A program made the position numbers and the translations under genes. The notes beneath the pieces are model-generated. The model was given only the letters and a program-made list of their open reading frames with translations. It ran no database searches and was not told where the DNA came from. 64,000 nt of DNA from the NCBI RefSeq assembly GCF_024758725.1, contig NZ_CP096972.1, positions 664,001 to 728,000 on the forward strand, in the 5' to 3' direction. The DNA comes from Sphingomonas sp. SUN039 (GTDB taxonomy: Bacteria > Pseudomonadota > Alphaproteobacteria > Sphingomonadales > Sphingomonadaceae). Below are positions 36,149 to 48,022 of this stretch, piece after piece. The stretch's first letter is position 1. Each line of letters opens with the position of its first letter.

Positions 36149-36919
36149 TCAACTGCGGCGCTCGCTCCGGTAATAGCGATACCCGCACCACACCGCCGCC
36201 GCGTTGAGCAAGTGCCAGAGGGCGTGCCCCTGGATCAGGCTGTTGCCGTCGCACCAGACCCGCGTCAGGTCGGCGATCCAGATGGCGAAGGCGGCGGCTT
36301 GCAGGGCGATGCCGTAGAGATACCAGCGGACTTCGATGCCGGGGCGTTTGGGGCGGGCGAAGGTGAGTTCGATGGCGATATCTGCGATGAGGACGACGGC
36401 GAACAGCCAGCGGCGGGTTTCGGGGATCGCGATCAGGAAGCCGATGAGGACGGCGCAGAGCGCGAGGTAGAGCAGGACTGCGCCACTATCGCCCAGCGCG
36501 CGCCAGCGGCGGAAGGCGTATGTCAGCGTGAAGGCGCTGAAGAGATACATGCCGACGACGTCCCAGAACTGGCCCCACAGCGTGAGCGTGGCGTGGAGCA
36601 GGAAACTGCCGACGCCGATCAATATGGCGGTCAGCGCGAACCAGATCGCGGGGAAGGCCGCAAAGGGCGTGCGGGGGCTGGGGCGCCCTGCGACGAGGAT
36701 GATCCAGAAGCCGACCGCGACGAAGCCGAACGACGACCAACTGTTGGCAGGTTGGAGGATCAATTCTCCGGCGCGGGGGACTTCGCAGAAGCAGTGGGTG
36801 GCGAGACAGGTCGCGGGGAGGAAGCGCGTCCAGTCGGGGCCGAGAGTAGCGACGAGCGCGTAGGTTGCGAGCGCCGTGAGGGCGGTGAGGAGGGCAGTGA
36901 GGGCGAGTTTTGCGGGCAT
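36149..36919 (-). CDS. Alkaline-ceramidase-family (CREST) membrane protein
   Basis: 256 residues with about seven hydrophobic segments. ILQPANSWSSFGFVAVGF, GSFLLHATLTLWGQFWDVVGMYL and QGHALWHLLNAAAVWCGY match the conserved pattern of the ceramidase/PAQR/Per1 superfamily, where the buried His, Asp and Ser form a metal site. Family members cleave ceramide. This is notable since sphingomonads make sphingolipids in place of LPS, but the substrate here is inferred. It is 40 bases from the GbsR-like regulator region and transcribed the same way. Confidence 0.75.
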   Translation of the reverse strand: MPAKLALTALLTALTALATYALVATLGPDWTRFLPATCLATHCFCEVPRAGELILQPANSWSSFGFVAVGFWIILVAGRPSPRTPFAAFPAIWFALTAILIGVGSFLLHATLTLWGQFWDVVGMYLFSAFTLTYAFRRWRALGDSGAVLLYLALCAVLIGFLIAIPETRRWLFAVVLIADIAIELTFARPKRPGIEVRWYLYGIALQAAAFAIWIADLTRVWCDGNSLIQGHALWHLLNAAAVWCGYRYYRSERRS

Positions 36920-36966
36920 CCTTCGACAACATTGGGCCGGTCGCTCATCAGCGGCAAGGCTCTATG

Positions 36967-37094
36967 CCCCCCTCCCTGAAGGGGTGAGGGAAATGCGAGC
37001 GTAGCGAGCGAGGGTGAGGGGTTGTGAAATCACGCATGCCCTCACCCTGCGCGGCGGGCAACGCCGCGCTGTCCCTCTCCCCTTCAGGGAGAAG
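36967..37094. repeat. Composite palindromic element between ceramidase-like and YaiI genes
   Basis: End units CCCCTCCCTGAAGGGG (about 36967) and CTCCCCTTCAGGGAG (about 37076) are inverted, with internal GCGAGCGTAGCGAGC and GCGCGGCGGGCAACGCCGCG palindromes. It runs to within a few bases of the YaiI stop. Confidence 0.8.
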
Positions 37095-37101
37095 GACGCC
37101 T

Positions 37102-37554
37102 TCAGCCCCGTTTCAGCTTCACCAGTGCGGTGTCGAGCGCTTGCAGGAACCGCGAGCGGTCGGCCTTGGCAAAGGGGGCCGGGCCGCCCACGATATCTCC
37201 GCCTGCGCGCAGATCGGCCATGATCGCGCGCGTCGCGACCGCGCCGCCGATCGAGGCGGCGGTGAACGGCTTGCCGGTCGGGGAAATGACCGTCGCGCCT
37301 GCCTTTACACAGCGGTCGGCGAGCAGGATGTCGGCGGTTATGACGATGCTGGCCGCGTTTGCGCGTTCGGCGATCCAGTCATCGGCCTCGTCGAAGCCGC
37401 TGCCGACGACAATGCGCTCGACGAGCGGATGGACGAGCACGCGGAAGGGTGAGTTGCTGACGATCTTTACCGCGACCTCGTGGCGCAGCGCGACCTTGTA
37501 GATCTCGTCCTTTACCGGACAGGCATCGGCGTCGACGAGGATGACGAGCGCCAT
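37102..37554 (-). CDS. YaiI/YqxD family (DUF188) protein
   Basis: 150 residues. Landmarks VDADACPVKDEIYKVA at the start, DWIAERANAASIVITADILLADR and the GKPFTAASIGGAVATR segment define the DUF188/UPF0178 family, a PIN-like fold of unknown substrate (possible nuclease). Acidic residues in VDADACP and TADILLADR suit a metal site. It is six bases downstream of the DEAD-box helicase in the same direction, so a shared message is likely; the pair could both concern RNA. Confidence 0.9.
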   Translation of the reverse strand: MALVILVDADACPVKDEIYKVALRHEVAVKIVSNSPFRVLVHPLVERIVVGSGFDEADDWIAERANAASIVITADILLADRCVKAGATVISPTGKPFTAASIGGAVATRAIMADLRAGGDIVGGPAPFAKADRSRFLQALDTALVKLKRG

Positions 37555-37560
37555 GACCGG

Positions 37561-39303
37561 TTAGCGCGACGCGTGGCGCGGTTTACCCTTGTAGGGCGGC
37601 TTGCCGCCGCCGCCGGGTCCGGGCGCGCCGCGCGAAAGGGTCGGGCGGGCAGGGCGGTTGGCGCCGTTGCGCTGCGGACGACCGCCGCCGCCTTCATCGA
37701 CGCCGGGCGTGGGCCCGTGATGCGGGGCGATGTGGATGCCGTCCTCGCCTTCGGTCCCCTTGGTGCGTTTCAGCGCGTCGGCGAACTTGTCGGCGGCGCT
37801 GCGTTTGACCTGGACATAGGTTTCGGACGCCGCAATGCGGATCGCGCCGATCTCGCCGCGCGTGATATGGCCGCGGCGGCAAAGCAACGGCAAAATCCAG
37901 CGCGGGTCGGCGTTATGGCGGCGGCCGCAGTCCATCTTGAACCAGATTGTGTCCTCGAAACCCTCGCGCGGGCCGGGGGCTTTCGCCGGACGCGCGTCGA
38001 TCAGTTCCTCGGCCTGCGGCATTTTCGCGCGGTGCATGCGGACGAGCGCGGCGGCAATGTCTTCGGGGCTGCGTTCGGCGAGCAGGCGGGCGGCCAGCGC
38101 CTTGTCCTCGTCGTCGGTCTCCACGGGTTCGAGGAGGGCGTGGAGCAGGCGTTCGTGGTCCTGAGCGCGGATCGCCTCGGGCGTCGGCATCGAAATCCAG
38201 TCGGCGGTGACGCGGGCGTCGCGGAGCATGGCCTCGACCCGCCTGCGGCGCGGGTGGGGCACGATAAGGACGGCGGTGCCTTTCTTGCCTGCGCGCCCGG
38301 TGCGGCCCGAACGATGCTGGAGCGCGTCGGGATCGCGCGGGATTTCGACATGGATGACGAGCGTCAGCGTCGGCAGATCGATGCCGCGCGCGGCGACATC
38401 GGTGGCGACGCAGACCCGGGCGCGGCGGTCGCGCAGGGCTTGCAACGCCGCGTTGCGCTCGTTCTGGCTGTGCTCGCCCGACAGCGCGACGGCGGCGAAC
38501 CCGCGCTCGATGAGGCTCGCGTGGAGATGGCGGACATTGTCGCGGGTGGCGCAGAACAGCATCGCCGAATCCGCTTCGTGGAAACGCAACAGGTTCACAA
38601 CCGCGTTTTCGATATCCGACGGAGCCACGGTGACGCACTGATAGGCGATATCGCCGTGCCCGCGATCTTCGCCCACCGTCGAGATACGCAGCGCATCGCT
38701 TTGATAACGCTTGGCAAGGGCCACGATCGGCTTGGGCATCGTTGCCGAGAACAACAGGGTGCGGCGCACATTCGGCGTCGCGTCGAGAATCTGTTCGAGA
38801 TCCTCGCGGAAGCCCATGTCGAGCATCTCGTCGGCCTCGTCGAGCACGGCGACGCGCAGCGCCGACAGGTCGAGCGCGCCGCGTTCGAGGTGATCGCGCA
38901 GGCGTCCGGGCGTGCCGACGACGATATGCGATCCGTGCTGGAGGTTGCGGCGTTCCTTGCCCGCATCCATGCCGCCGACGCAGGTCGCTATGCGCGCGCC
39001 GGTCTTGCCATAGAGCCACATCAGTTCGCGGCTGACCTGCAGCGCGAGTTCGCGCGTCGGCGCGATGCACAGCGCGAGCGGCGGCAGGGTGAAGGGCACC
39101 TTGCCGTCCTCGCCGAGCAGTTGCGCGGCCATGGCAAGACCGAAGGCGACGGTCTTGCCCGAGCCGGTCTGGGCGGAGACGATCAAGTCGCGCCCGTCGG
39201 CTTCGGGCTCGATCACGGCGGCCTGCACGGGGGTGGGGGCGGTATAGCCATGCGCGGCGAGGGCTTCGCCGAGAAGCGCGGGAACAGTGCTGAAGGAGGT
39301 CAT
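37561..39303 (-). CDS. DEAD-box RNA helicase with DbpA-like RNA-binding domain
   Basis: 580 residues from the ATG at 39303; a longer frame upstream is Arg/Pro-rich and was rejected. Motifs in order: GYTAPTPVQAAVI (Q), AQTGSGKT (I), PTRELALQ (Ia), TPGRL (Ib), DEADEMLD (II), SATMP (III), TDVAARGID (V) and HRSGRTGRAG (VI). After the helicase core a DbpA-type RNA-binding domain follows (RRHNADPRWILPLLCRRG, about 455-530) and a basic Gly/Arg-rich tail. Likely role is ribosome assembly or RNA decay; DbpA specificity for 23S rRNA is only suggested by the domain. Confidence 0.9.
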   Translation of the reverse strand: MTSFSTVPALLGEALAAHGYTAPTPVQAAVIEPEADGRDLIVSAQTGSGKTVAFGLAMAAQLLGEDGKVPFTLPPLALCIAPTRELALQVSRELMWLYGKTGARIATCVGGMDAGKERRNLQHGSHIVVGTPGRLRDHLERGALDLSALRVAVLDEADEMLDMGFREDLEQILDATPNVRRTLLFSATMPKPIVALAKRYQSDALRISTVGEDRGHGDIAYQCVTVAPSDIENAVVNLLRFHEADSAMLFCATRDNVRHLHASLIERGFAAVALSGEHSQNERNAALQALRDRRARVCVATDVAARGIDLPTLTLVIHVEIPRDPDALQHRSGRTGRAGKKGTAVLIVPHPRRRRVEAMLRDARVTADWISMPTPEAIRAQDHERLLHALLEPVETDDEDKALAARLLAERSPEDIAAALVRMHRAKMPQAEELIDARPAKAPGPREGFEDTIWFKMDCGRRHNADPRWILPLLCRRGHITRGEIGAIRIAASETYVQVKRSAADKFADALKRTKGTEGEDGIHIAPHHGPTPGVDEGGGGRPQRNGANRPARPTLSRGAPGPGGGGKPPYKGKPRHASR

Positions 39304-39377
39304 GGCGGCGCGCATAGACGGCTTTTGCGAATTTGTCGCCTGTTGCGTTGCAGCAGGGTGGCGGGCAGGGGTGGGCG

Positions 39378-40019
39378 ATGGGGAATGAACGGGTCTTGCG
39401 CCGGATTTTCGCGGCGGCGCTGGTCGCGGGGACGAGCTATCTGCTCGCCGGTCCGCTGGGCGTCGCGGGTCCAGTGGCGATTGCGTGGAAGGGCGCGGGT
39501 GTCGCGTTGCTGGCATTATGGTGCGCGTTGCAGGCGAGGGACCGCGACGGCTGGCTGATCGCCGCCGTCATGGCGTTCGGGGCTCTGGGCGATGTGTTGC
39601 TTGAGGCGGTCGGGCTGACGGCGGGAGCCTTCGCGTTCCTGTTCGGGCATCTAATTGCTGCCCATCTTTATGGGCGCAATCAGCGCCCGGTGTGGACCCG
39701 CACGCAGCGGGCTCTCGCCGTTACGCTCGCTTTGGCCACGCCGCTGATCGCTTGGGTGCTTACCTACAGGATCGACATCGTCCCCTATGCATTTTGGCTC
39801 GGCATAATGGCGGCGACGGCTTGGGTCAGCCGCTTTCCGCGCTATCGCGTGGGGTTGGGCGCGGTCATGTTCGTGGCGTCGGACCTGCTGATCTTTGCAA
39901 AGCTCGGCCCGCTGGCGGGGTCGCCGGTGCCGGGGCTGCTGATCTGGCCGCTGTATTTCGGCGGACAGGTGTTGATCGCCCGGGGTATCACCCAGACATT
40001 GGCGCAGGACCGGCGCTAG
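39378..40019 (+). CDS. YhhN family (lysoplasmalogenase-like) membrane protein
   Basis: 213 residues. MGNERVLRRIFAAALVAGTSYLL starts about eight hydrophobic segments; FGALGDVLLE and VMFVASDLLIFAKL carry the conserved acidic residues seen in YhhN/TMEM86 proteins, which in animals hydrolyse lysoplasmalogen. The activity in bacteria is not established. The gene is divergent from the helicase and convergent with DUF3089, whose end overlaps it by four bases. The ATG is chosen over an upstream GTG-rich extension for its conserved start. Confidence 0.85.
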   Translation: MGNERVLRRIFAAALVAGTSYLLAGPLGVAGPVAIAWKGAGVALLALWCALQARDRDGWLIAAVMAFGALGDVLLEAVGLTAGAFAFLFGHLIAAHLYGRNQRPVWTRTQRALAVTLALATPLIAWVLTYRIDIVPYAFWLGIMAATAWVSRFPRYRVGLGAVMFVASDLLIFAKLGPLAGSPVPGLLIWPLYFGGQVLIARGITQTLAQDRR

Positions 40020-41146
40020 CGTTTGCCCGCCTTCCACGCCGCCAGCTGCTGCGGGACCAGTGCGACCAGATCGTCATAGGCGAGGCTGACGTCGATCAGG
40101 TGCAGGCCCCAATCGGCGAGCACGGTCTTCCCCACCGCAACGTCGCCCGGCACATCGTCGGTGCGTGGGTCGGCGGGGTCGGCATTGACGTGAACCGACA
40201 AATAGTTTGCGCCGTCGGTGCTGGCGCATTGCGCCGTGATCAGGCCGGGCAGGGTGACGAACGCGGTCTTGGCGGCGCCGGTCTTGCTCCACGGGCCGGT
40301 GTCGCGCGCCATTTCCCATGAGCGGCCTGCCGCAAAGGCACTGTGCGCCTCTGCCTTGCCGCCACCGAGCGCCGCCGGGTTGGTGCAGGCGACCTCCAGA
40401 TCGGGTTTGTCGCTTTTGCCGAAGCGCGATTTGGCGGGCGGCGGAGCGGTGTCGCGAAAGCTGACATAGGTCACGATGCAGCCGGTCTGCGTCGCTTTGC
40501 GGCATAGCGGTGTTGTCTTGAAATCGCCGCCGGTGTCCTTGCCCTTGGCGACGAGGATGTTGCTGCCAGCCAATATCGCCGACAACATCTGGCGGGCGAG
40601 CGGTTTGCCGTCGATTTCCTCGGCAATCAGGCGCTTGAGCACGCCCGAGCCCTGGCTGTGGCCGATCAGGACGAACGGGCGACCCTGATTGTCGTTGGCC
40701 AGATAATGCCGCCACGCCGCGCGGACGTCGGTATAGGCTAGCTCGCGGTCGAGCGGGATCGGGCTGCCGTACATTACCGATTGCAGCGCGGACAGCGTGA
40801 CTTGACGATAGAGCGGCGCGAAGGTCCGGCACTGCGACCCGAAGCGCGCAAACTGCGCCTCGATGACTTTGCGCTCCTCCTCGTTCGCGACCATGTCGCT
40901 ATTGCCGGTGCGGTCGAACGAGACGGTAGGATAGACGTAGAAGCAATCGGCCTCGGGCGCTTTGGCGCGCACAAACGGGGTCACAGTCATTGTGCCGTCG
41001 GGCGTAATCGCGGTGGCATCGAGCGGGATCGTGCAGGCATCGCGGCGGTCAGGGCGGCAAAGCCAGTTTTGGCCGAGGTTGTAATCGTTCGGAGCAGGTG
41101 TCGCGGCAGCGGCAGCGGCGGCGGCGAGCAAAAGCGTAGCGATCAT
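40016..41146 (-). CDS. DUF3089 (alpha/beta-hydrolase-like) secreted protein
   Basis: 376 residues with a signal peptide (IATLLLAAAAAAAATPA). The pattern FYVYPTVSF, then CRTFAPLYRQVTLSA, then VLIGHSQGSGVLKRLI with the nucleophile-like Ser in GHSQG, is typical of DUF3089, thought to be lipase-like. A downstream SVHVNADPADPRTDDVPGDVA segment is also family-like, and six Cys suggest periplasmic disulphides. It follows DUF952 after 30 bases, the last gene of the gyrA run. Confidence 0.83.
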   Translation of the reverse strand: MIATLLLAAAAAAAATPAPNDYNLGQNWLCRPDRRDACTIPLDATAITPDGTMTVTPFVRAKAPEADCFYVYPTVSFDRTGNSDMVANEEERKVIEAQFARFGSQCRTFAPLYRQVTLSALQSVMYGSPIPLDRELAYTDVRAAWRHYLANDNQGRPFVLIGHSQGSGVLKRLIAEEIDGKPLARQMLSAILAGSNILVAKGKDTGGDFKTTPLCRKATQTGCIVTYVSFRDTAPPPAKSRFGKSDKPDLEVACTNPAALGGGKAEAHSAFAAGRSWEMARDTGPWSKTGAAKTAFVTLPGLITAQCASTDGANYLSVHVNADPADPRTDDVPGDVAVGKTVLADWGLHLIDVSLAYDDLVALVPQQLAAWKAGKR

Positions 41147-41176
41147 AGACTTATCCCCTCGTGCGGCTGCGCGCCG

Positions 41177-41482
41177 CTATCGGGTGACTGTGCCGCGAAC
41201 CGCAGTCATGGGCAACACACCGTAGATGTGGGGGAACAGCTGGTCGCCGCGCGACACCTCCCAGCGGACGGTATCGCCCAGCGCGGTCAGATCGATCTCG
41301 GCGATCGTGAGGTTTGTCTGCCCCGCGAAATGTTTGGCCAGCGTCTCGTCGAGCTGATCGGCGGTCGACATATGGATATAGCCATCGGCAAGATCGACCG
41401 GTGCACCGGTGAACACATCGTCACGTTCGAACGTCGCCCATTGGTCTGCTGTGAGGATTTTGTAGGCGGTTATCGGGTTCAC
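41177..41482 (-). CDS. DUF952 family protein
   Basis: 101 residues. AYKILTADQWATFERDDVFTGAPVDLADGYIHMSTADQL is the DUF952 pattern (short parts: AYKILTADQW and DGYIHMSTADQ), followed by FPHIYGVLP near the end. The His and Ser residues suggest a glutathione-S-transferase-like or enzyme site, but the family function is unknown. Its ATG overlaps the CDF transporter stop as ATGA. Confidence 0.85.
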   Translation of the reverse strand: MNPITAYKILTADQWATFERDDVFTGAPVDLADGYIHMSTADQLDETLAKHFAGQTNLTIAEIDLTALGDTVRWEVSRGDQLFPHIYGVLPMTAVRGTVTR

Positions 41483-42410
41483 AGCCGCCCTCGCGTCGGC
41501 CCGAATTTCATTCCAGCATCCTCGTGCGGGCGGATATAGACGCGGGTGACGCTCGGAAATTCCGCCTGAACCGCTGTCTCGATTTCGTCGACGATGCGCT
41601 CGACATCGCCTGCGGTGAGGCGGTCGTCGAAATCGACGTTGAGCGCGGCGACGATCTGTTCGGGCGCATTATGGAGCGTCATGATCTCGCCGATGCCCAT
41701 TACGCCCTCACGGGTGGCTGCGCGGCGCAGGCCGAGAACGAGTTCGGGGTCCGCCGCCTCGCCGATCAGCAAGCCCTTGGCCTCGCGCGCGAGGAAGATC
41801 GCGACGACGGCGAGGAGGACGCCGATCAGGACGGACGCTATGCCATCGAAGCGCGGGTCGCCGGTGATTTGCGAAAGGCCGAGTCCGACGGCGGCGAGCA
41901 GAATCCCCGCCATCGCGGCGCCGTTTTCGAGCAGGACGATAACGATCGTCGCATCCTTGGTGTCGGTGAGCGCGCGCCACCAGCTCTTGGGCCCGCGCGC
42001 CGCATTGAATTCGCGGAAGGCTGCCAAGGTCGATCCGGCTTCGAGGGCGAAGGCAATTGCAAGGACGGCATAGGCGATAAGCGGCGAAACGGCGTCTTCC
42101 GGTTCGAGGATGTGCAGCACCCCCTCGTAAACCGACACGCCCGCACCCAGCGCGAACACCAGCAGCGCGACGACGAAGCTCCAGAAATACAGCTCGCGGC
42201 CATAGCCTGCGGGGTGCATGGCATCGGGTGCCTTGGCCGCGCGCTTCTGCCCATACATCAGCAGGAGCTGGTTGGTGGAGTCGACGAGGGAGTGAACGCC
42301 CTCGGTCAGCATCGCCGACGATCCGGTGATTGCGGCAGCCACGAACTTGGCGACAGCGATGCCGATATTGGCGGCGAGCGCGATGATCAGGACGCGATTG
42401 TTGCCGGGCT

Positions 42411-42414
<4 letters not shown>
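41479..42414 (-). CDS. Cation diffusion facilitator (CDF) transporter
   Basis: 311 residues with about six membrane segments. TGSSAMLTEGVHSLVDSTNQLLL holds the first His/Asp pair, and DATIVIVLLENGAAMAG the second position where Glu replaces the usual Asp, as in the ZnT9-like branch. A cytoplasmic C-terminal domain (VALNVDFDDRLTAGDVERIVDEI) is present. It likely exports a divalent metal such as Zn or Mn. The ATG overlaps the gyrA stop, so it is coupled to gyrase. Confidence 0.85.
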
Positions 42415-45200
<2,786 letters not shown>

Positions 45201-45300
45201 GGAACGCGCGAATCTTTCGGGTTACGGTTGGATGACAATCGCCCTAACGGTCCCATCCGGCCAACGCCAGCCTCGCATGCGCGCGGGCGCGCGGGGCCGG

Positions 45301-45981
45301 TCAATGGGCGATCCGCGTACCGTCCCATGCGAAATGCCCGCCGCTGTCCGCAGGCGTCAGGGCGTCAGCCACGGCAAGGAGACGTTCCGCGGCAAATTCG
45401 GCAGTGAACAGCTTATCGGGCGCGACATTGCCCTGAAACGGCTTGCTCATGGCGGTGTCGACGGTGCCGGGGTGCAGCGCCACGCAGACCGCGTGCGGGT
45501 GCGTGCGCTTCAGCTCGATGCTGAGCGTCTTGACGAGCATTACCAGCGCCGCCTTCGACGCGCGATAGCCGTGCCAGCCGCCGGTGCGGTTGTCGCCGAT
45601 GCTCCCCACGCGCGCGCCGAGCACCGCGAATACGGCGCGCCGGTCGCGGGGCAGGCGGGGCAGGACGTGCTTGGCGACCAGCACGGGTGCGATGGTGTTG
45701 ACCAGGAAACTGCGCGCCAGCTGTCCGGCGTCGAGCTCGCGCATCGCGCGTTCGGGGCGCTGGGTCGCGTCGTGGAGCATGCCCGTGGTGACGAACACGG
45801 TTGCCAGATCGCCGGCCAATAATTGCGCCGCTGCCGCAATGTCGGATTCGATGGTGACGTCGATGCCGCTGGATCGGCTCCAGATTGTCACTTCGCCGCG
45901 CATCCGCAACTGGTCGGCGAGCGCCAGGCCGATGCCCCCCGCGCCCACCACCAAAGATTTTGCGGTTCGGTATTCGTTCAT
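45301..45981 (-). CDS. Short-chain dehydrogenase/reductase
   Basis: 226 residues from MNEYRTAKSLVVGAGGIGLAL. The nucleotide-binding motif is the atypical GAGGIG in place of TGxxxGIG; the catalytic YRASK (YxxxK) is present in WHGYRASKAALVMLVKTLS, with LGARVGSIGD carrying the Ser. The substrate is unknown, similar to the CsgA-like or cell-cell-signalling SDR subgroup. It lies alone between gyrA and a divergent secreted protein; no operon partner is evident. Confidence 0.83.
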   Translation of the reverse strand: MNEYRTAKSLVVGAGGIGLALADQLRMRGEVTIWSRSSGIDVTIESDIAAAAQLLAGDLATVFVTTGMLHDATQRPERAMRELDAGQLARSFLVNTIAPVLVAKHVLPRLPRDRRAVFAVLGARVGSIGDNRTGGWHGYRASKAALVMLVKTLSIELKRTHPHAVCVALHPGTVDTAMSKPFQGNVAPDKLFTAEFAAERLLAVADALTPADSGGHFAWDGTRIAH

Positions 45982-46096
45982 CAGCTTGTCCCTAGCGCTC
46001 GTCCGAGGCTCCGCAAGGTGCACTTGGCTTGTGTCGGTGCGGCGCGGGGAGTAATCGGGGAGTCTGCCCCGTATCGGACAAGGCAAGGAGAGAAGA

Positions 46097-47338
46097 GTGA
46101 AACCCGTTTCCCGTCTGGCGATTGCTGCCGTCCTCGCGCTCGGTGTCGTTGCCTCCCCGGTTGTGGCGCAGAAAAAGCCCGCCGCAGCGCCCGTCAAGGG
46201 GCCGAACCTGTCGAAGGAATTCCGCGCTGCCGCGCAGCCGGTTCAAAAAGCGATGACGGCCAAGGATTTCGCCGGCGCAAGGGCGGTGCTCGGTGCCGCG
46301 CAGGCCGCCGCCACGACGCCCGACGACAAATATTATGCGGGGCTGTTCGCTTATCAGATCGCCGCGAACCTGAAGGACACGCCGGGGTCGATCGCCGGTG
46401 CCGAAGCGATGCTGGCAAGCGGTGCCACACCGCCGGAACAGGCAGGCCAGGTCAATTATCTTCTGGGCCGCGAAACCTATTTCGCCAAGGACTACGTCAA
46501 GTCGCTGGCCTATCTGAACGAGTCGATCCGGCTGGGTAACAAGCCGCCCGAGCTGCTCATCATGGCCGCCGATATCAGCTTCAAACAGAAACAATATGTG
46601 CCCGGCCTCGCCTATGCCGAACAGGGGATTGCCGCGCAAAAGGCGTCAGGTCAGCCGGTGCCGCAAGACTGGTATGAGCGGGCGCTCGGTGCCGCCTATA
46701 ACGCCAAGAACGGTCCCGAGCTGGTCAAATGGGGCGGGATGCTGGTCAAGGCCTATCCCACGGCAAGCAACTGGCGCAGCGTGCTGGTGCTCTATCGCGA
46801 CAGCAAGCAGATGGACGGGCAGATTACGCTCGATCTCTATCGCCTGATGCGCGCGTCGAAGAGCATTGCGGGCGAGCGCGACTATTTCGACTATGCCGCG
46901 ATCGCCAGCGAGCGCGGTCTGCCGGGCGAGACCAAGGCGGTCGTCGATCTGGCCGTGAGCAGCGATGCCAAGCTCGCAACCAGCAAGAATCTCGCGGAAC
47001 TGCGCTCGGCGGCCGCGACAAAGATTACGGCGGATATGGCAAGCCTGCCCGCCAGCGAAAGAACCGCCGCTGCTTCGGCCGCAGCGCGGCCGTCGATGGG
47101 CACCGCCGACGCCTATATGAGCTATGGCCAGTACGCCAAGGCGGTGCCGCTCTATCGCTCGGCGCTGACCAAGACGGGTGCCGATGCCGACACGATCAAC
47201 ACTCGGCTGGGGATCGCACTGGCGCTGAGCGGCGACAAGGAAGGCGCACGCGCTGCCTTTTCCGCGGTAAAGGGGCCGCGTGCCGAAATCGCCGGTCTGT
47301 GGATGATTTACCTGGACGTGCCGGCCACGACCGCCTGA
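46097..47338 (+). CDS. Secreted helical-repeat protein, function unknown
   Basis: 413 residues with a clear signal peptide ending ASPVVAQ (about residue 25). The rest is a helical repeat array resembling tetratricopeptide units (for example LAYLNESIRLGNKPPELLIM and LYRSALTKTGADADTINTRL) without a canonical TPR consensus. Ala-rich segments near AAPVKGPNLSKEFRAAAQ lie before it. It probably acts in the periplasm as a scaffold; I cannot name a partner. It is divergent from the SDR gene and convergent with lrp. Confidence 0.75.
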   Translation: MKPVSRLAIAAVLALGVVASPVVAQKKPAAAPVKGPNLSKEFRAAAQPVQKAMTAKDFAGARAVLGAAQAAATTPDDKYYAGLFAYQIAANLKDTPGSIAGAEAMLASGATPPEQAGQVNYLLGRETYFAKDYVKSLAYLNESIRLGNKPPELLIMAADISFKQKQYVPGLAYAEQGIAAQKASGQPVPQDWYERALGAAYNAKNGPELVKWGGMLVKAYPTASNWRSVLVLYRDSKQMDGQITLDLYRLMRASKSIAGERDYFDYAAIASERGLPGETKAVVDLAVSSDAKLATSKNLAELRSAAATKITADMASLPASERTAAASAAARPSMGTADAYMSYGQYAKAVPLYRSALTKTGADADTINTRLGIALALSGDKEGARAAFSAVKGPRAEIAGLWMIYLDVPATTA

Positions 47339-47354
47339 AGCCGAACGTCGGGCG

Positions 47355-47840
47355 TTACCGGTACGTGTCCTCGGCGCGGACCGGAACGCCCGACAGCGAC
47401 TTTGCCGTGCGGATCGTCAGCGACGTCTTTACCCCGGCGACATTGGGTGCGGGGGTGATGTGCGTCGTCAGGAACGCCTGGAATTCCTGCAGGTCGTGCG
47501 CGACGATTTTCAGCATGAAATCGATCTCGCCGTTGAGCATATGGCATTCGCGGACCGGGTCGAGGCCCGCGACATGGGCTTCGAACGCCTTCAGATCCGC
47601 TTCGGCCTGGGTTTTCAGGCTCACCATTGCGAACACGGTGATCCCGTAACCGAGCCGTCCGGCGTCGAGTTCGGCATGATAGCCGCGGATCGTTCCTTCC
47701 TCTTCCAGGGTGCGGACACGGCGCAGGCAGGGGGGCGCGGTCAGGCCGACACGGCCGGCAAGTTCGACGTTGGTCATGCGACCGTCGACCTGCAACTCGC
47801 GCAGAATCTGTCGGTCGATCGGATCGAGGGGGCGTGCCAT
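47355..47840 (-). CDS. Lrp/AsnC family transcriptional regulator
   Basis: 161 residues. The N-terminal winged helix-turn-helix is DPIDRQILRELQVDGRMTNVELA followed by PPCLRRVRTLEEEGTIRGY, where the recognition helix is PPCLRRVR. The C-terminal RAM/ligand domain runs from ITVFAMVSLK to KTSLTIRTAKSLS. Family members sense amino acids as octamers. It is divergent from the histidine kinase gene, but no target can be assigned. Confidence 0.93.
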   Translation of the reverse strand: MARPLDPIDRQILRELQVDGRMTNVELAGRVGLTAPPCLRRVRTLEEEGTIRGYHAELDAGRLGYGITVFAMVSLKTQAEADLKAFEAHVAGLDPVRECHMLNGEIDFMLKIVAHDLQEFQAFLTTHITPAPNVAGVKTSLTIRTAKSLSGVPVRAEDTYR

Positions 47841-48022
47841 GGCGTGCCTGTATCAAGATTCCGCGCGACATGGCTATAGGATAATATTGTTGCTCGCGCA
47901 TCGCGCCTGTCCCAGCTTGTGACGTGCCATTTTGGACGCTTGCGCGGGCGGGCACAGCCATTAGGGAATCCGGTTTCGGCATGGGTTTGTCGTGCGCGAA
48001 TTTCGGGGATTTCAGGCCGCGC

